Positions 8,974-22,247 of a DNA stretch of 64,000 bases are shown here, one piece after another; the stretch's first letter is position 1, and the number at the start of each line of letters is the position of its first letter. The stretch comes from Pedobacter sp. KBS0701. GTDB lineage: Bacteria; Bacteroidota; Bacteroidia; Sphingobacteriales; Sphingobacteriaceae. The stretch covers positions 1 through 64,000 of the forward strand of contig NZ_CP042171.1 in NCBI RefSeq assembly GCF_005938645.2, given 5' to 3'. The position numbers were made by a program, and so were the translations under genes. The notes below the pieces were generated by a model. The model made no database searches and was not told the origin of the DNA. It saw only the letters and a program-made list of their open reading frames with translations.

Positions 8974-9938
8974 TAGTTTTTACTAAAACGGTAAGCAAGA
9001 CTATAAAAGGCATAACGGTAGCCAGTGGCGCTATTTTTAACTTCATTCGAAGTAAAGCTAGCCGTATAGTTGGCTGTCCAGCGTGCAATAGCAAAAGTTA
9101 ACCCCACCTGTGTGGTAAAAACAAAAGGTTTTGGTTTAAAGGTAATCGGTCCCTTATCATTCCTAAATAAACCACCCTGCAGGCTCGAATCAAATACCAC
9201 AGCATGTAATTGTGGACTAACCGAAAGAAAAAGTTCGTATTTGCGCTGAGCTTTATAGTTGTTGTTATTATTCACCAAACTGTTAAAAGCTGCTGAGCCT
9301 CCCATATCATTAAATCTTCCCAAACGGAACATGGTACCAAGGTTGGCCTTTGTAATTACGTTGCCAAGCGCAGCCGAAGCCGTTCCCGTAACATCAAATA
9401 CCTTATTATTGGTGGTTATTAAAAGTTTGTTGTATTCGGCGCCCAGGTTCAGTGCCAGCTCACTATTTAAACCGTATTCCCATCCTTCAATCTGGTTTTG
9501 ACCAACCAGTTTATGAAATGCTTTTTGAAACTTTTCGCCCAAGGCATCTTTTCCCGTAACGCCAAGCTGTGCCGAAACTTTTAACAGCTGTTTGTTATCA
9601 TAAAACCGGCTATAATTAGCCTCTCCATATAAGTATGCTGTGAAAGGCCTGTCATGTAAAGCTGGATTAGGTACGAAACTATAATAGGGATTGTAAATTT
9701 TTTGACCAAGCTCAAAGCCTATAATCTCTTTGCTTCTCCCGGTTTTCAGGTTTTCACCGTTTAAAGCGTGCCTAAATTTAATAAAAGCACCGTTTGTATA
9801 ATAGCGGTCGCTGGTAATATCAATATAAGCATCATTCTCTGAGATAATAACAAGCTCATTTTTATAATTTTGCGCGTAACTAATTTCTGCAATGCCGATA
9901 AATAGCAGAGAAAAGTATATTTTGAGCATCAACTTCAT
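8973..9938 (-). CDS. Lipid A 3'-O-deacylase, LpxR family
   Basis: A 321-residue outer-membrane barrel candidate with a signal peptide ending near EISYAQ-N. The N-terminal LpxR motif SENDAYIDITSDRYYTNG starts near residue 33 and includes the Asn35-Asp36 pair. Further on, FHKLVGQNQIEGWEYGL gives His142, which aligns with the catalytic His of Salmonella LpxR. LpxR is a Ca2+-dependent enzyme that removes the 3'-acyloxyacyl group from lipid A in the outer leaflet. The C-terminal strand ends AYRFSKN. It is the first gene of a two-gene operon with the PagL-like enzyme. Identification rests on motif agreement over most of the length. Confidence 0.83.
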   Translation of the reverse strand: MKLMLKIYFSLLFIGIAEISYAQNYKNELVIISENDAYIDITSDRYYTNGAFIKFRHALNGENLKTGRSKEIIGFELGQKIYNPYYSFVPNPALHDRPFTAYLYGEANYSRFYDNKQLLKVSAQLGVTGKDALGEKFQKAFHKLVGQNQIEGWEYGLNSELALNLGAEYNKLLITTNNKVFDVTGTASAALGNVITKANLGTMFRLGRFNDMGGSAAFNSLVNNNNNYKAQRKYELFLSVSPQLHAVVFDSSLQGGLFRNDKGPITFKPKPFVFTTQVGLTFAIARWTANYTASFTSNEVKNSATGYRYAFYSLAYRFSKN

Positions 9939-10361
9939 TTGTTTGGATGGTTTATTAAGGCTATAAAAGTATTAATTATTGTTCAAAATATTGATACTGC
10001 AATCCTTTGTTAAGCTTGGTTTATTTATTTAGTACATATTATGCTATTGTTTTTTCAGCAAAGCAGTTGTTGTGCTACTATATCAGCATGTTCCCGCTTT
10101 CCTTTTGTAGTGCCAGCGTGAAGCCTGCAGCTACCACTGCAATCGGGTTTAGGTGGGCGGGGGCAGGGGGGTACTTATAAAGTTTCCAGGTGGCGTGTGC
10201 GCCAGGAACTCATAAGTCTTCAGATCGCAGATTTCAAAAACCTGATAGGTTTATAAGTGAGGACAAACACCTTTTGCTTCAAAAAGTTTTAACTATAGTA
10301 ATTTTTTTCTTGCTGAAAACCATTCACTTACGTTAAGCTCTGCACTATTCCACAAGAAACC
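9939..10361. other. Spacer upstream of the rRNA promoters, no gene recognised
   Basis: About 420 bp that separate the leftward lipid A deacylase operon from the rightward rRNA operon. It contains a G-rich tract near 10150-10175 and no convincing open frame. Upstream activating sequences for the rRNA promoters could lie at the right end. Confidence 0.55.
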
Positions 10362-10392
10362 TTTGGAAGGAACAATATTTTTCCTACTTTTG
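10362..10392 (+). promoter_or_regulatory. rRNA operon promoter P1
   Basis: -33 TTTG at 10362-10365 and -7 TACTTTTG at 10385-10392 are separated by 19 bp, the standard Bacteroidota sigma-A arrangement. Transcription would begin near the GCATCCCGC that follows. It is the first of three equivalent sites before 16S. Confidence 0.75.
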
Positions 10393-10469
10393 CATCCCGC
10401 TTCGGAGGAAGGGATTGGTTGAAAAGGTGTTATAGAGATAGGAGAGCAGGATTTATTTTAAAATAAATA

Positions 10470-10499
10470 TTGCGGGAGAGAAAAAGATTGCTACCTTTG
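10470..10499 (+). promoter_or_regulatory. rRNA operon promoter P2
   Basis: -33 TTG at 10470-10472 and -7 TACCTTTG at 10492-10499, again with 19 bp between them. The -7 box matches the consensus exactly, and GCAGCCCGG follows, as at P1. Confidence 0.78.
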
Positions 10500-10594
10500 C
10501 AGCCCGGTTCGGAAGAACGGAAAGCCAGTTAAACCTGGCATATTGAAAAGCAAACAAGGAAAGAAGAAGGCTTAAAAAAATAAAATTTATTTTA

Positions 10595-10625
10595 TTTGTG
10601 ATTTCGGAAAAGATCCTTACCTTTG
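10595..10625 (+). promoter_or_regulatory. rRNA operon promoter P3
   Basis: -33 TTTG at 10595-10598 and -7 TACCTTTG at 10618-10625, with 19 bp between them. It is followed by GCACTCCC. It is the promoter nearest 16S and leaves a leader of about 320 nt. Confidence 0.8.
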
Positions 10626-10952
10626 CACTCCCAACCGAAAGGAAGGGTAAAAAAATCGGAACGGCGGATGCCGGAAAGATAGAAAAAAGATTGAAACAAA
10701 TGGAAACACGTTTAAGACGAACACGACTTGAACGAACTGAATTTTGAAGATATATAAATGACCGGCCGTGAGGTTTACCAGGTCAATAAGTTCTTAAAAG
10801 AGATGTCAATGTAGCGTAGCGAGGTAATGGAGTACCGATCAAAGTACATGATTACGTAGCTTTATTTTAAAGGTGTTGTCTAACAGACAACATAAAAAAA
10901 GAAGACTATTTTTAACAATAGTTAAAACTGGTCAGCATCTTACAACACATTT
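10626..10952 (+). other. rRNA leader
   Basis: About 325 bp between promoter P3 and mature 16S. No protein is encoded. It probably holds antitermination and 16S 5' processing signals, but I could not match a specific box A/B/C pattern. Confidence 0.55.
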
Positions 10953-12475
<1,523 letters not shown>

Positions 12476-12727
12476 CTGGAGTAGACTCACCTACTCGCCA
12501 CGCAACATGATATTTCTAATTAAGGTATATGGTAATAAGGTATAAGGCTTAAGGTCTTGATACTGGATACTAAATACTTTAAAAGCACAAGAGAAAAAAG
12601 AAACACCCAGAAGAAAACGGTGGGCTACTATAAAGGTAAGCTTAACGGAGACAAGAAGGGGAAGCCAAAGGAAGCAGTAGCGGTAAGATACTATATACTG
12701 CAAACTATTGCTTACCTGAAATCAAGA

Positions 12728-12802
12728 AGTCCCGTAGCTCAGCCTGGTTAGAGCACTACACTGATAATGTAGGGGTCTCCAGTTCAAATCTGGACGGGAC
12801 TA
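12728..12802 (+). tRNA. tRNA-Ile (GAU)
   Basis: A complete cloverleaf: acceptor AGTCCCG pairs with CGGGACT, the anticodon loop CTGATAA has GAT at 12763-12765, and the T-loop is TTCAAAT. CCA is encoded directly after, at 12803-12805. It lies in the 16S-23S spacer. Confidence 0.97.
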
Positions 12803-12887
12803 CCATTGAAGTTGGGAGTAAAGAGAAAAGAGCCTGGGAGTTATGAATACTCCAGACTAATGACTCCAAACTCAAAACTGATACTCT

Positions 12888-12961
12888 GGGGGATTAGCTC
12901 AGCTGGCTAGAGCGCCTGCCTTGCACGCAGGAGGTCAACGGTTCGACTCCGTTATTCTCCA
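12888..12961 (+). tRNA. tRNA-Ala (UGC)
   Basis: Acceptor GGGGGAT pairs with ATTCTCC (two G-U pairs), the anticodon stem CCTGC/GCAGG encloses CTTGCAC with TGC at 12922-12924, and the T-loop is TTCGACT. The bases after the discriminator read CTG instead of CCA, so CCA must be added post-transcriptionally. An intact CCA end is found in a partial copy about 60 bp downstream. Confidence 0.96.
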
Positions 12962-13024
12962 CTGAAGAATGGCAACCGTTTAACGGTTCGTCCCGATAGC
13001 TATCGGGACCGTTATTCTCCACCA
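12937..13024 (+). repeat. Partial duplication of the tRNA-Ala 3' end with an 18-bp palindrome insert
   Basis: The tRNA segment AACGGTTCGACTCCGTTATTCTCCA (split here only in description: T-arm plus acceptor strand, 12937-12961) recurs at 12982-13021. In the second copy the three bases ACT are replaced by the perfect palindrome TCCCGATAGCTATCGGGA (12991-13008), and the copy ends in an intact ACCA. The bases between the copies include a second inverted repeat, AACCGTTTAACGGTT. The arrangement looks like insertion of a short palindromic repeat into the tRNA 3' end with duplication of the target. Confidence 0.75.
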
Positions 13025-13454
13025 TTGAGGTTGAGGGTCAGAAGGTAGAAGGCAAAGAGGTAAACTTTAAGCCGGTACATAGACCACAACAGAATAAATA
13101 CCTTATTATCGGGATAGATAATATACATTGACATAAAGATTAAGAAAAGAAGAAACGCCAGGGGGGCACATATATAGATATAATAATATCGAAATATGAA
13201 ACGGTTCGAGACCGCAGTTTTTTACTAACGAAGCTGAAACGAAGCTTAGGTTGGGGACAATGAAACCCTCCGCCTTTATACCTTCGGCCTTCAGCCTCAG
13301 TAAAGTTCTTTGACATATTGGAAGAAGTTAAAAAAGAAGAGCAAACAACAATAGGCGACTGTTGTGTTTGTGCTCTCCCGACTTTACGTTGGGAATGAGA
13401 CATCATAACAAGAGCAAAAAAGCATACCTTGCGGCGCAAAAGGCGCAAGAGTAG
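13025..13454 (+). other. tRNA-Ala to 23S spacer with 23S processing stem (5' strand at 13311-13351)
   Basis: This part of the internal transcribed spacer holds no gene. The strand TGACATATTG...GAAGAAGTTA...GCAAACAACA at 13311-13351 is complementary, with few mismatches, to 16341-16380 downstream of 23S. The two would pair into the long stem that RNase III cuts to release pre-23S rRNA. Confidence 0.75.
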
Positions 13455-16326
<2,872 letters not shown>

Positions 16327-16340
16327 AAGCAAACAGACTG

Positions 16341-16380
16341 TTGTTTGTTCTTCAAACTAACTTCTTTCAATAATATGTCA
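16341..16380 (+). other. 23S processing stem, 3' strand
   Basis: TTGTTTGTTC...CTAACTTCTTTC...ATATGTCA is the reverse complement, with a few mismatches, of 13311-13351. It is the expected RNase III processing duplex flanking 23S rRNA. Confidence 0.75.
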
Positions 16381-16471
16381 TTTAAGGCTGGAAGGCCGAA
16401 GGTAGAAAGGCGGAAGGTATATACCCTCCCACCCTAAAACCCTCCTCCCTTTAACCTTAATTAAAAATATT

Positions 16472-16581
<110 letters not shown>

Positions 16582-16591
16582 TCTTAAAAAG

Positions 16592-16622
16592 AAACCCTTT
16601 AACAGAAATGTTGAAGGGTTTT
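16592..16622 (+). terminator. Intrinsic terminator after 5S copy 1
   Basis: A 13-bp stem (AAACCCTTTAACA / TGTTGAAGGGTTT) with a GAAA tetraloop, followed by TTCTTGTT. Confidence 0.85.
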
Positions 16623-16775
16623 CTTGTTATATACAAGGCCTTGTGTTTAAGGTCAGCGAAATTGAAATACTGAAATCGATATACATTATGGCTGGAAGGC
16701 CGAAGGTAGAAAAGCGGAAGGTATATACCCTCCCTCCCTAAAACCCTCCTTCCTTCAACCTTAATTAAAAATATT

Positions 16776-16885
<110 letters not shown>

Positions 16886-16895
16886 TCTTAAAAAG

Positions 16896-16926
16896 AAACC
16901 CTTCAGCAGAAATGTTGGAGGGTTTT
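16896..16926 (+). terminator. Intrinsic terminator after 5S copy 2
   Basis: Stem AAACCCTTCAGCA / TGTTGGAGGGTTT with a GAAA loop. Compared with copy 1, three bases differ but pairing is kept, so the structure appears to be under selection. Confidence 0.85.
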
Positions 16927-16933
16927 CTTGTTT

Positions 16934-17261
16934 TAAAGACTTCTTGATACTTATTATTTCCGGGCGTTAAGAGATTAGGGGGTTGTTCCCGCAGATCACG
17001 CTGATCTCCGCAGAGCCCTTTCCATTATCCGTTTCCATCTTACCTGTTTTTCCTTCTTCTTTCCCAGGTTAAACAGCCCTGATGGCAGTGAGCACGGAGC
17101 CAATTCTTCATTGGCGGAGTAAAACGAATAGCAGGACCGAACCAAACCTAAAAGCACAGGGACTGCGCTTCAAAAACAGATTGACCGCCCTTGTTAAAAG
17201 ATGTGAAAACTTTCATTCTGAAAGTAATAAAACCGTATTATTGTAGTACTACGTACATATT
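16934..17261. other. Spacer between 5S and the protease gene
   Basis: About 330 bp with no recognisable gene. It contains a CGCAGATCACGCTGATCTCCGCAG repeat-like fragment (in short: AGATCA...TGATCT inverted repeat near 16993) and ends in an AT-rich stretch with a weak -7-like TATTATTG at 17236-17243 before the protease start. Confidence 0.5.
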
Positions 17262-19034
17262 ATGATGATGAATGTAAACCTTAAGAAATTAACTTTTCTT
17301 GCTTTTGTTTTGTGTATAAATTTTAGCCTTTTTGCTCAAAGTAAGAATGTACAACTCCCTGCAAATTGGTTTAACCTCGATTTACAGGAGAATGGATATT
17401 TTGGTATTAGCACGGAGAAAGCTTATCGTGAACTTCTAAAGGATAAAAAACCTAAACAAAATGTTATTGTGGCGGTAATTGATGGTGGTGTAGATATCAA
17501 TCATCCAGATTTGCAAAGTGTGTTATGGACGAATAAAAAAGAGATTCCTGGAAATGGAATAGACGATGACGGCAATGGTTATATTGATGATATCCATGGC
17601 TGGAATTTTATCGGCTCTAAAAAAGGTAATCTGGAGTTCGATAATTTAGAACTGGTTCGTTTGTTAAGAATTTACACTCCAAAATATCAATCAACAACCA
17701 ATTTAACTCCTTTAGATAGTACGCAAAAGGAAGAATTTAAACTTTATAAGAAAATGGTTGGCGATTTCGGTAAAAAATACGAAGATGCCAGCAATACTTT
17801 TTCTGTTTTAATTGCTATTAACAAAGTTTTAGATTCTGTAGCCAAGATCAGTAAAAAAGAAATCCCAGCGATGGATGATGTTGATCAGTATAAGGCTGAT
17901 GATGAAACGGAAGAGCAGGTAAAAACAATCATCAGAAAAGGTGCGAGGGAAGATGGTAGTTTCGAGAAATTTTATAAGAACATAAAGGAGGGATACAAGC
18001 AATACGATGCGATGCTGAAGTATAACCTGAACCCTAAATATGATATGCGAGCTGAACTGGTTGGCGATGATTATAGCAATGCTTACCAAAAAGATTATGG
18101 AAATAACGATGTTAAAGGTCCCGATGCTTTTCATGGTACGCACGTATCGGGAATTATTGGTGCTGATCGTACCAATTCGGCAGGTGTTTTGGGGGTAGCC
18201 AATCATGTAAGTATTATGGCGATCAGGGTAGTGCCCACGGGTGATGAACGCGATAAAGATGTGGCTAATGGCATCAGGTATGCAGTTGATAATGGCGCTA
18301 AGGTAATTAATATGAGTTTTGGCAAAAGCTACAAATGGGATAAAAAAGCGGTAGATTCTGCGGTTAAATATGCCGAAAGCAAAGGTGTATTATTAGTGCA
18401 TGCCGCAGGGAACGATAACCAGAACAATGATATAGAAGAAAATTTCCCCAATAAGTTTTTTGACAGTAAAGAGGCAGAAACTTACAGGGAAGCTAATAAA
18501 AAACCTGGCAAGCCAGATTTCACACCACCTAAGCCTATGGCACAAAATAACGGAATGGGTATGAGGCCACCTTATAACCGATCTACATTCGTAAAGCCTG
18601 TACCAATTGACTCCGCAAAGTTTAATCTGCCGCATGCCAATAATTGGATTGAAGTAGGTGCAAGCGCTTATAAAGATGATGATAATCTGAAAGCCGATTT
18701 CTCTAATTATGGCAAGTATAATGTTGATGTTTTCGCCCCAGGGTTTTTAATCAAATCGACAGTGCCAGATAATAAATATGAAGAAGCTGATGGAACAAGT
18801 ATGGCTTCCCCGGTTGTGGCTGGCCTTGCTGCTTTAATCTTAAGCTATTACCCTGATTTAAAACCAGCGCAGGTAAGAGAGATTATCATGAAATCTGTTT
18901 CTAAAGTAGCACATAAGATAAAATACAAGAATGATAGAGGGGAGAATACCCGCGTACTTTTTAGCGAAATCTGTGTGAGCGGAGGGATTGTGAATGCTTA
19001 TAACGCACTTAAATTGGCAGAGACGTATAAATAA
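17262..19034 (+). CDS. S8 family serine peptidase (subtilisin-like), exported
   Basis: A 590-residue protein with a signal peptide ending near SLFAQ-S. The catalytic triad is complete: Asp74 in VIAVIDGGVDINHPDL-type context, His291 in FHGTHVSGIIGA, and Ser513 in GTSMASPVVAG. The oxyanion Asn lies in HAAGNDNQ. A long insertion of about 200 residues sits between the Asp and His motifs, as in many Bacteroidota S8 enzymes. No type IX secretion C-terminal domain was recognised, so a periplasmic or surface location through the Sec pathway is likeliest. The gene begins with three ATG codons in a row (17262, 17265, 17268); any could be used. Substrate unknown. Confidence 0.93.
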   Translation: MMMNVNLKKLTFLAFVLCINFSLFAQSKNVQLPANWFNLDLQENGYFGISTEKAYRELLKDKKPKQNVIVAVIDGGVDINHPDLQSVLWTNKKEIPGNGIDDDGNGYIDDIHGWNFIGSKKGNLEFDNLELVRLLRIYTPKYQSTTNLTPLDSTQKEEFKLYKKMVGDFGKKYEDASNTFSVLIAINKVLDSVAKISKKEIPAMDDVDQYKADDETEEQVKTIIRKGAREDGSFEKFYKNIKEGYKQYDAMLKYNLNPKYDMRAELVGDDYSNAYQKDYGNNDVKGPDAFHGTHVSGIIGADRTNSAGVLGVANHVSIMAIRVVPTGDERDKDVANGIRYAVDNGAKVINMSFGKSYKWDKKAVDSAVKYAESKGVLLVHAAGNDNQNNDIEENFPNKFFDSKEAETYREANKKPGKPDFTPPKPMAQNNGMGMRPPYNRSTFVKPVPIDSAKFNLPHANNWIEVGASAYKDDDNLKADFSNYGKYNVDVFAPGFLIKSTVPDNKYEEADGTSMASPVVAGLAALILSYYPDLKPAQVREIIMKSVSKVAHKIKYKNDRGENTRVLFSEICVSGGIVNAYNALKLAETYK

Positions 19035-19206
19035 AAAAAGAGGCTTTTGATTTTTTTGAAGCGCAAGGGCTATTACAACTATTTAAGTTTGTTCCCGTGC
19101 TCCGCTGTATCCCTTCGCTGCGCTTTCGGGGATGCCGCTTCGCCCGGGGCTAAGCACTCCGGAAAATGCCCTGAATGCCAAACTAAAAAATACATTTATT
19201 AAAAAG

Positions 19207-19986
19207 CTAAGATTCCAGGGTTTTAATAAACTCCTGAAAGGTGCCAAATGGATAATGTTTACGCTTCATCCAGGAAATGAGTATTTCCATACGCTCGATC
19301 ATTTTTACACCCGTATTTTTTCTTACATAACCAGGGAAACCAAAGCGTTCAAAATCATTTAAATCGGTAAATTCCCAGGGGTGGAAATAGATATTCAGGT
19401 ATTTATCTTTTTTATAAGTCCAGCTGGTTAAGGTTTTGTAAATGCTTAAAGGCAGATTGTGAAAAGAGAGCCAGAATAGCGGAAAACGGACAATTGGGCT
19501 AACAGAAGCAGGGATCTGCAGAACCTTATCTTTAATAAAATGCGTTCGCGAAATATTAAAATTATTATAGCGTCCGGGTAGGTAAGTTGGATTGATAGAT
19601 GTATTATAGGTGTATCCAGCCTTCTCAATCTCCTTTTCATCAACTGGCATCATTCTCGCCATGCGGTAACCTGTAATTTCTTTACCTGAAAGTTCTTCCA
19701 GCTTTAGCTTTGACTGAAGCAAATGTTCGGGTTTAAAATCAGAATGATAATAACCGTGCGAAGCGAGTTCGTGCCCTGTTTCCGTAATCCGCTTAATCAG
19801 ATCCGGAATATTTTCAGCAAAAGTAACTGTGCAAAAAAAAGTAGCTTTCACACTATATTTATCCAAAATGTCTAAAATAGCGATAGTACCTGCTCTCGAA
19901 ATGGCAATCTGATCCTCAAAAGAGATTTCTTTCCCATATTCGAAAGGCATGTCAAACTCTTCGATATCAAAACTTAGCAGTACCAT
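19207..19986 (-). CDS. Polysaccharide deacetylase (NodB-fold)
   Basis: A 259-residue protein. Landmarks of the carbohydrate esterase 4 fold are LSFDIEEFD at residues 4-12 (metal and catalytic Asp), KATFFCTVTFAE near residue 48, and GHELASHGYYHSDF near residue 72 with the metal-binding His pair. No signal peptide is seen, so it may act in the cytosol or at the inner face of the membrane. It is the last gene of a three-gene leftward operon after GT87 and GT2 genes, 1 bp from the GT2 gene. It probably removes an N-acetyl group from a lipid-linked or envelope sugar; the substrate is inferred from context only. Confidence 0.88.
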   Translation of the reverse strand: MVLLSFDIEEFDMPFEYGKEISFEDQIAISRAGTIAILDILDKYSVKATFFCTVTFAENIPDLIKRITETGHELASHGYYHSDFKPEHLLQSKLKLEELSGKEITGYRMARMMPVDEKEIEKAGYTYNTSINPTYLPGRYNNFNISRTHFIKDKVLQIPASVSPIVRFPLFWLSFHNLPLSIYKTLTSWTYKKDKYLNIYFHPWEFTDLNDFERFGFPGYVRKNTGVKMIERMEILISWMKRKHYPFGTFQEFIKTLES

Positions 19987-19987
19987 T

Positions 19988-20920
19988 TTATTTTTGCTGA
20001 ATATTGGTTGAACGGATAATATAATTTGGGCGGTTTTTAGTTTGCATAAACATTTTACCTACGTAAATGCCTATAATACCCAATATAATGAGCTGTAGTC
20101 CACCAAAAAAGACGATGGTCATAATTACCGATGCCCAGCCAGAAACTTCTACATGGTTTACAAATGCATAAATAATATAGGGAATGTATAATACAGAGGC
20201 AAGCGATAGAATAAAACCTAAATAAACTGCCGAATATAATGGCTTTATACTAAATGAGGTAACGCCATGTAATGCCAGCCTCATCATCTTTTTCAAAGTA
20301 TATTTGCTGTTTCCCGAAAAGCGTGCTGCAGGATGGTAACGAATGGCAAACTGTTTAAACCCAAGCCATTTCACCAAACCACGTAGAAAAGGCTCATTTT
20401 CATGGAAATTCCTGAAAACATTTACAACTTTTTGATCAAGTAAACGGAAATCAGCTGCGCCAGGTTCGAGATCAATATCCGATAGCCAGTTTAAGGTTTT
20501 ATAAAATAAGTTTGAGGAGCTTCTTTTTCCTTTTGATAAATTTTTATCTTCTTCACGAATGGTATAAACTACCTCATAACCCGTTTCCCATTTTGCAATC
20601 ATATCGGGAATCAATTCCGGAGGATGTTGCATATCGCAATCCATGGAAATTACACAATCGCCAAAAGCATGGTCCATGCCTGCTTTAACCGCCAATTGGT
20701 GGCCAAAGTTCTTAGAAAACTCGAGAAAGAATATGTTGTCTGCCGTTGAAGCGTACTCTTTTATTTTTTCGAGGGTATGATCGGCGCTTCCATCATCCAC
20801 CAGGATAATTTCATAATCATAATTCATGGTCGAAAAAACTTTTTTAATACCTTCGGTTATTACAAAAATGTTATCGGCTTCGTTGTAGGCAGGTATTACT
20901 ATAGAAACTAATTTATTCAT
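19988..20920 (-). CDS. Family 2 glycosyltransferase, DPM1/GtrB-like
   Basis: A 310-residue membrane glycosyltransferase. The N-terminal GT-A domain contains VSIVIPAYNEADNI, EIILVDDGSADHT and the DXD-type metal site MDCDMQHPPEL. Two transmembrane helices at about 230-252 and 265-290 close the protein. This layout is that of polyprenyl-phosphate glycosyltransferases, which transfer a sugar from a nucleotide donor to undecaprenyl phosphate. The start codon overlaps the end of the upstream GT87 gene by 4 bp, so they are coupled. The product could feed the sugar-phosphate donor used by the GT87 enzyme. Confidence 0.92.
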   Translation of the reverse strand: MNKLVSIVIPAYNEADNIFVITEGIKKVFSTMNYDYEIILVDDGSADHTLEKIKEYASTADNIFFLEFSKNFGHQLAVKAGMDHAFGDCVISMDCDMQHPPELIPDMIAKWETGYEVVYTIREEDKNLSKGKRSSSNLFYKTLNWLSDIDLEPGAADFRLLDQKVVNVFRNFHENEPFLRGLVKWLGFKQFAIRYHPAARFSGNSKYTLKKMMRLALHGVTSFSIKPLYSAVYLGFILSLASVLYIPYIIYAFVNHVEVSGWASVIMTIVFFGGLQLIILGIIGIYVGKMFMQTKNRPNYIIRSTNIQQK

Positions 20921-22101
20921 TTATCGGCAATCAGATAAGACTCAAAATCTTCTTTCATCATTTGATAGATTATGGTTAGCCAAATGATAACGCAAGGTAG
21001 GGCTTTAAGTGAATATAGACGAATAAATTCTTTAACCGGCCTGGGGAAAATATCGGTTGGCGATAAGCTGGTTAATATAAACGCAAAAACAAACAAGGCT
21101 ATTATCCACCCTTTTTTTGGGTTTTGCTGCACCATAAACCAAATGGCGATGCCTGCAAAAGCGATAATATAAGTTGGCGATTCGGAACCGCTGCTAAATA
21201 TAACGGTAAAAATAAGCGTCGATGCCAATAACATTAACCTAAAGCCAACATGTTTATATTGTTTAATCCGTAAATAGGGCAAAGCAAATAGTATTAGTCC
21301 AACTATTAAAAAAGGCGCATTCGGAATATTAACATTACCTGTTGTTCTCCTTACAATACCCATTAAAGAAATATCCTGGAATGAGGTTAATGATGCATTT
21401 AAGTCATTTTTATGGGCAAGGGAATGATACCAGTCTGCATAAGACTGGATAACAAAGCCTGGAGATGAAATTACCATTGGCAGGGCGAATAGTACTAAAA
21501 ATGCAGCAAAACAACCCGCTATAAATTTTAATTTATTTTTGGTAAAGAAAAAAAATGCCAATCCAACAATTCCGTAAAGTTTAACCAATGTGCCGAAGGC
21601 GATAAAAAAAGCCGATTTTATTTCTTTTTGTTTAATCAGATAGGAGAAACTTAGTAATATTAATCCTGTTAATGCAATGTTAAACTGAAAACTGAAGAGT
21701 GCAGTTAATGCTTCATGTGCGCAGATCCACGCAATTATGGTTCGCTTGTTAGGTGATATGGGTAGGCTGTAAATTCCCCAAAGTAATATGGTAACATTGG
21801 CGATGTTCCAAAGTATACAGCCCAATCCATCAGGTAATAAGGCAAAAGGCGCTATGAAAATTGAAAATATGGGGCCGTAGTGGTTGCTGTCCTGGTATTC
21901 GGGATAATTATTATATAAATTCTGTAAATCGATGGTATGCCAATATACATATTTAAAAATCAGATAATTGTTGTAGGAATGGTGATGATATTGTTTAAAA
22001 CCAGCTACAAGCGCCAGTATGAGGTAAACAGCAAATATACATTCCTTTTTTAAGAGCAATGAGGACAGTTTACCGAGATTAGTTTTTGTAAAAGTGTTCA
22101 T
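20917..22101 (-). CDS. Multi-spanning glycosyltransferase, GT87 family (DUF2029)
   Basis: A 394-residue integral membrane protein with about ten hydrophobic helices. The first periplasmic loop carries YQDSNHYGPIFSIFIAPFAL, the type of acidic/aromatic loop found in GT-C fold enzymes of family GT87, which use polyprenyl-phosphate sugars outside the membrane. It is the first gene of the leftward operon and overlaps the GT2 gene by 4 bp. The acceptor is unknown; a lipid-anchored or envelope glycan is likely from the neighbours. Confidence 0.82.
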   Translation of the reverse strand: MNTFTKTNLGKLSSLLLKKECIFAVYLILALVAGFKQYHHHSYNNYLIFKYVYWHTIDLQNLYNNYPEYQDSNHYGPIFSIFIAPFALLPDGLGCILWNIANVTILLWGIYSLPISPNKRTIIAWICAHEALTALFSFQFNIALTGLILLSFSYLIKQKEIKSAFFIAFGTLVKLYGIVGLAFFFFTKNKLKFIAGCFAAFLVLFALPMVISSPGFVIQSYADWYHSLAHKNDLNASLTSFQDISLMGIVRRTTGNVNIPNAPFLIVGLILFALPYLRIKQYKHVGFRLMLLASTLIFTVIFSSGSESPTYIIAFAGIAIWFMVQQNPKKGWIIALFVFAFILTSLSPTDIFPRPVKEFIRLYSLKALPCVIIWLTIIYQMMKEDFESYLIADK

Positions 22102-22247
22102 TAATGATTTGGTGCCGCAATATAGCTATTTTAACAGCTCACATGGACATCCATTCTTTTAAAGCTTTGCTTTTGCTCCCGCTTGAAATGCGTATCGAAG
22201 ATTAATTTTGGGTTATGGTTAAATTTCTTTTATTTAATCCAACAAAA

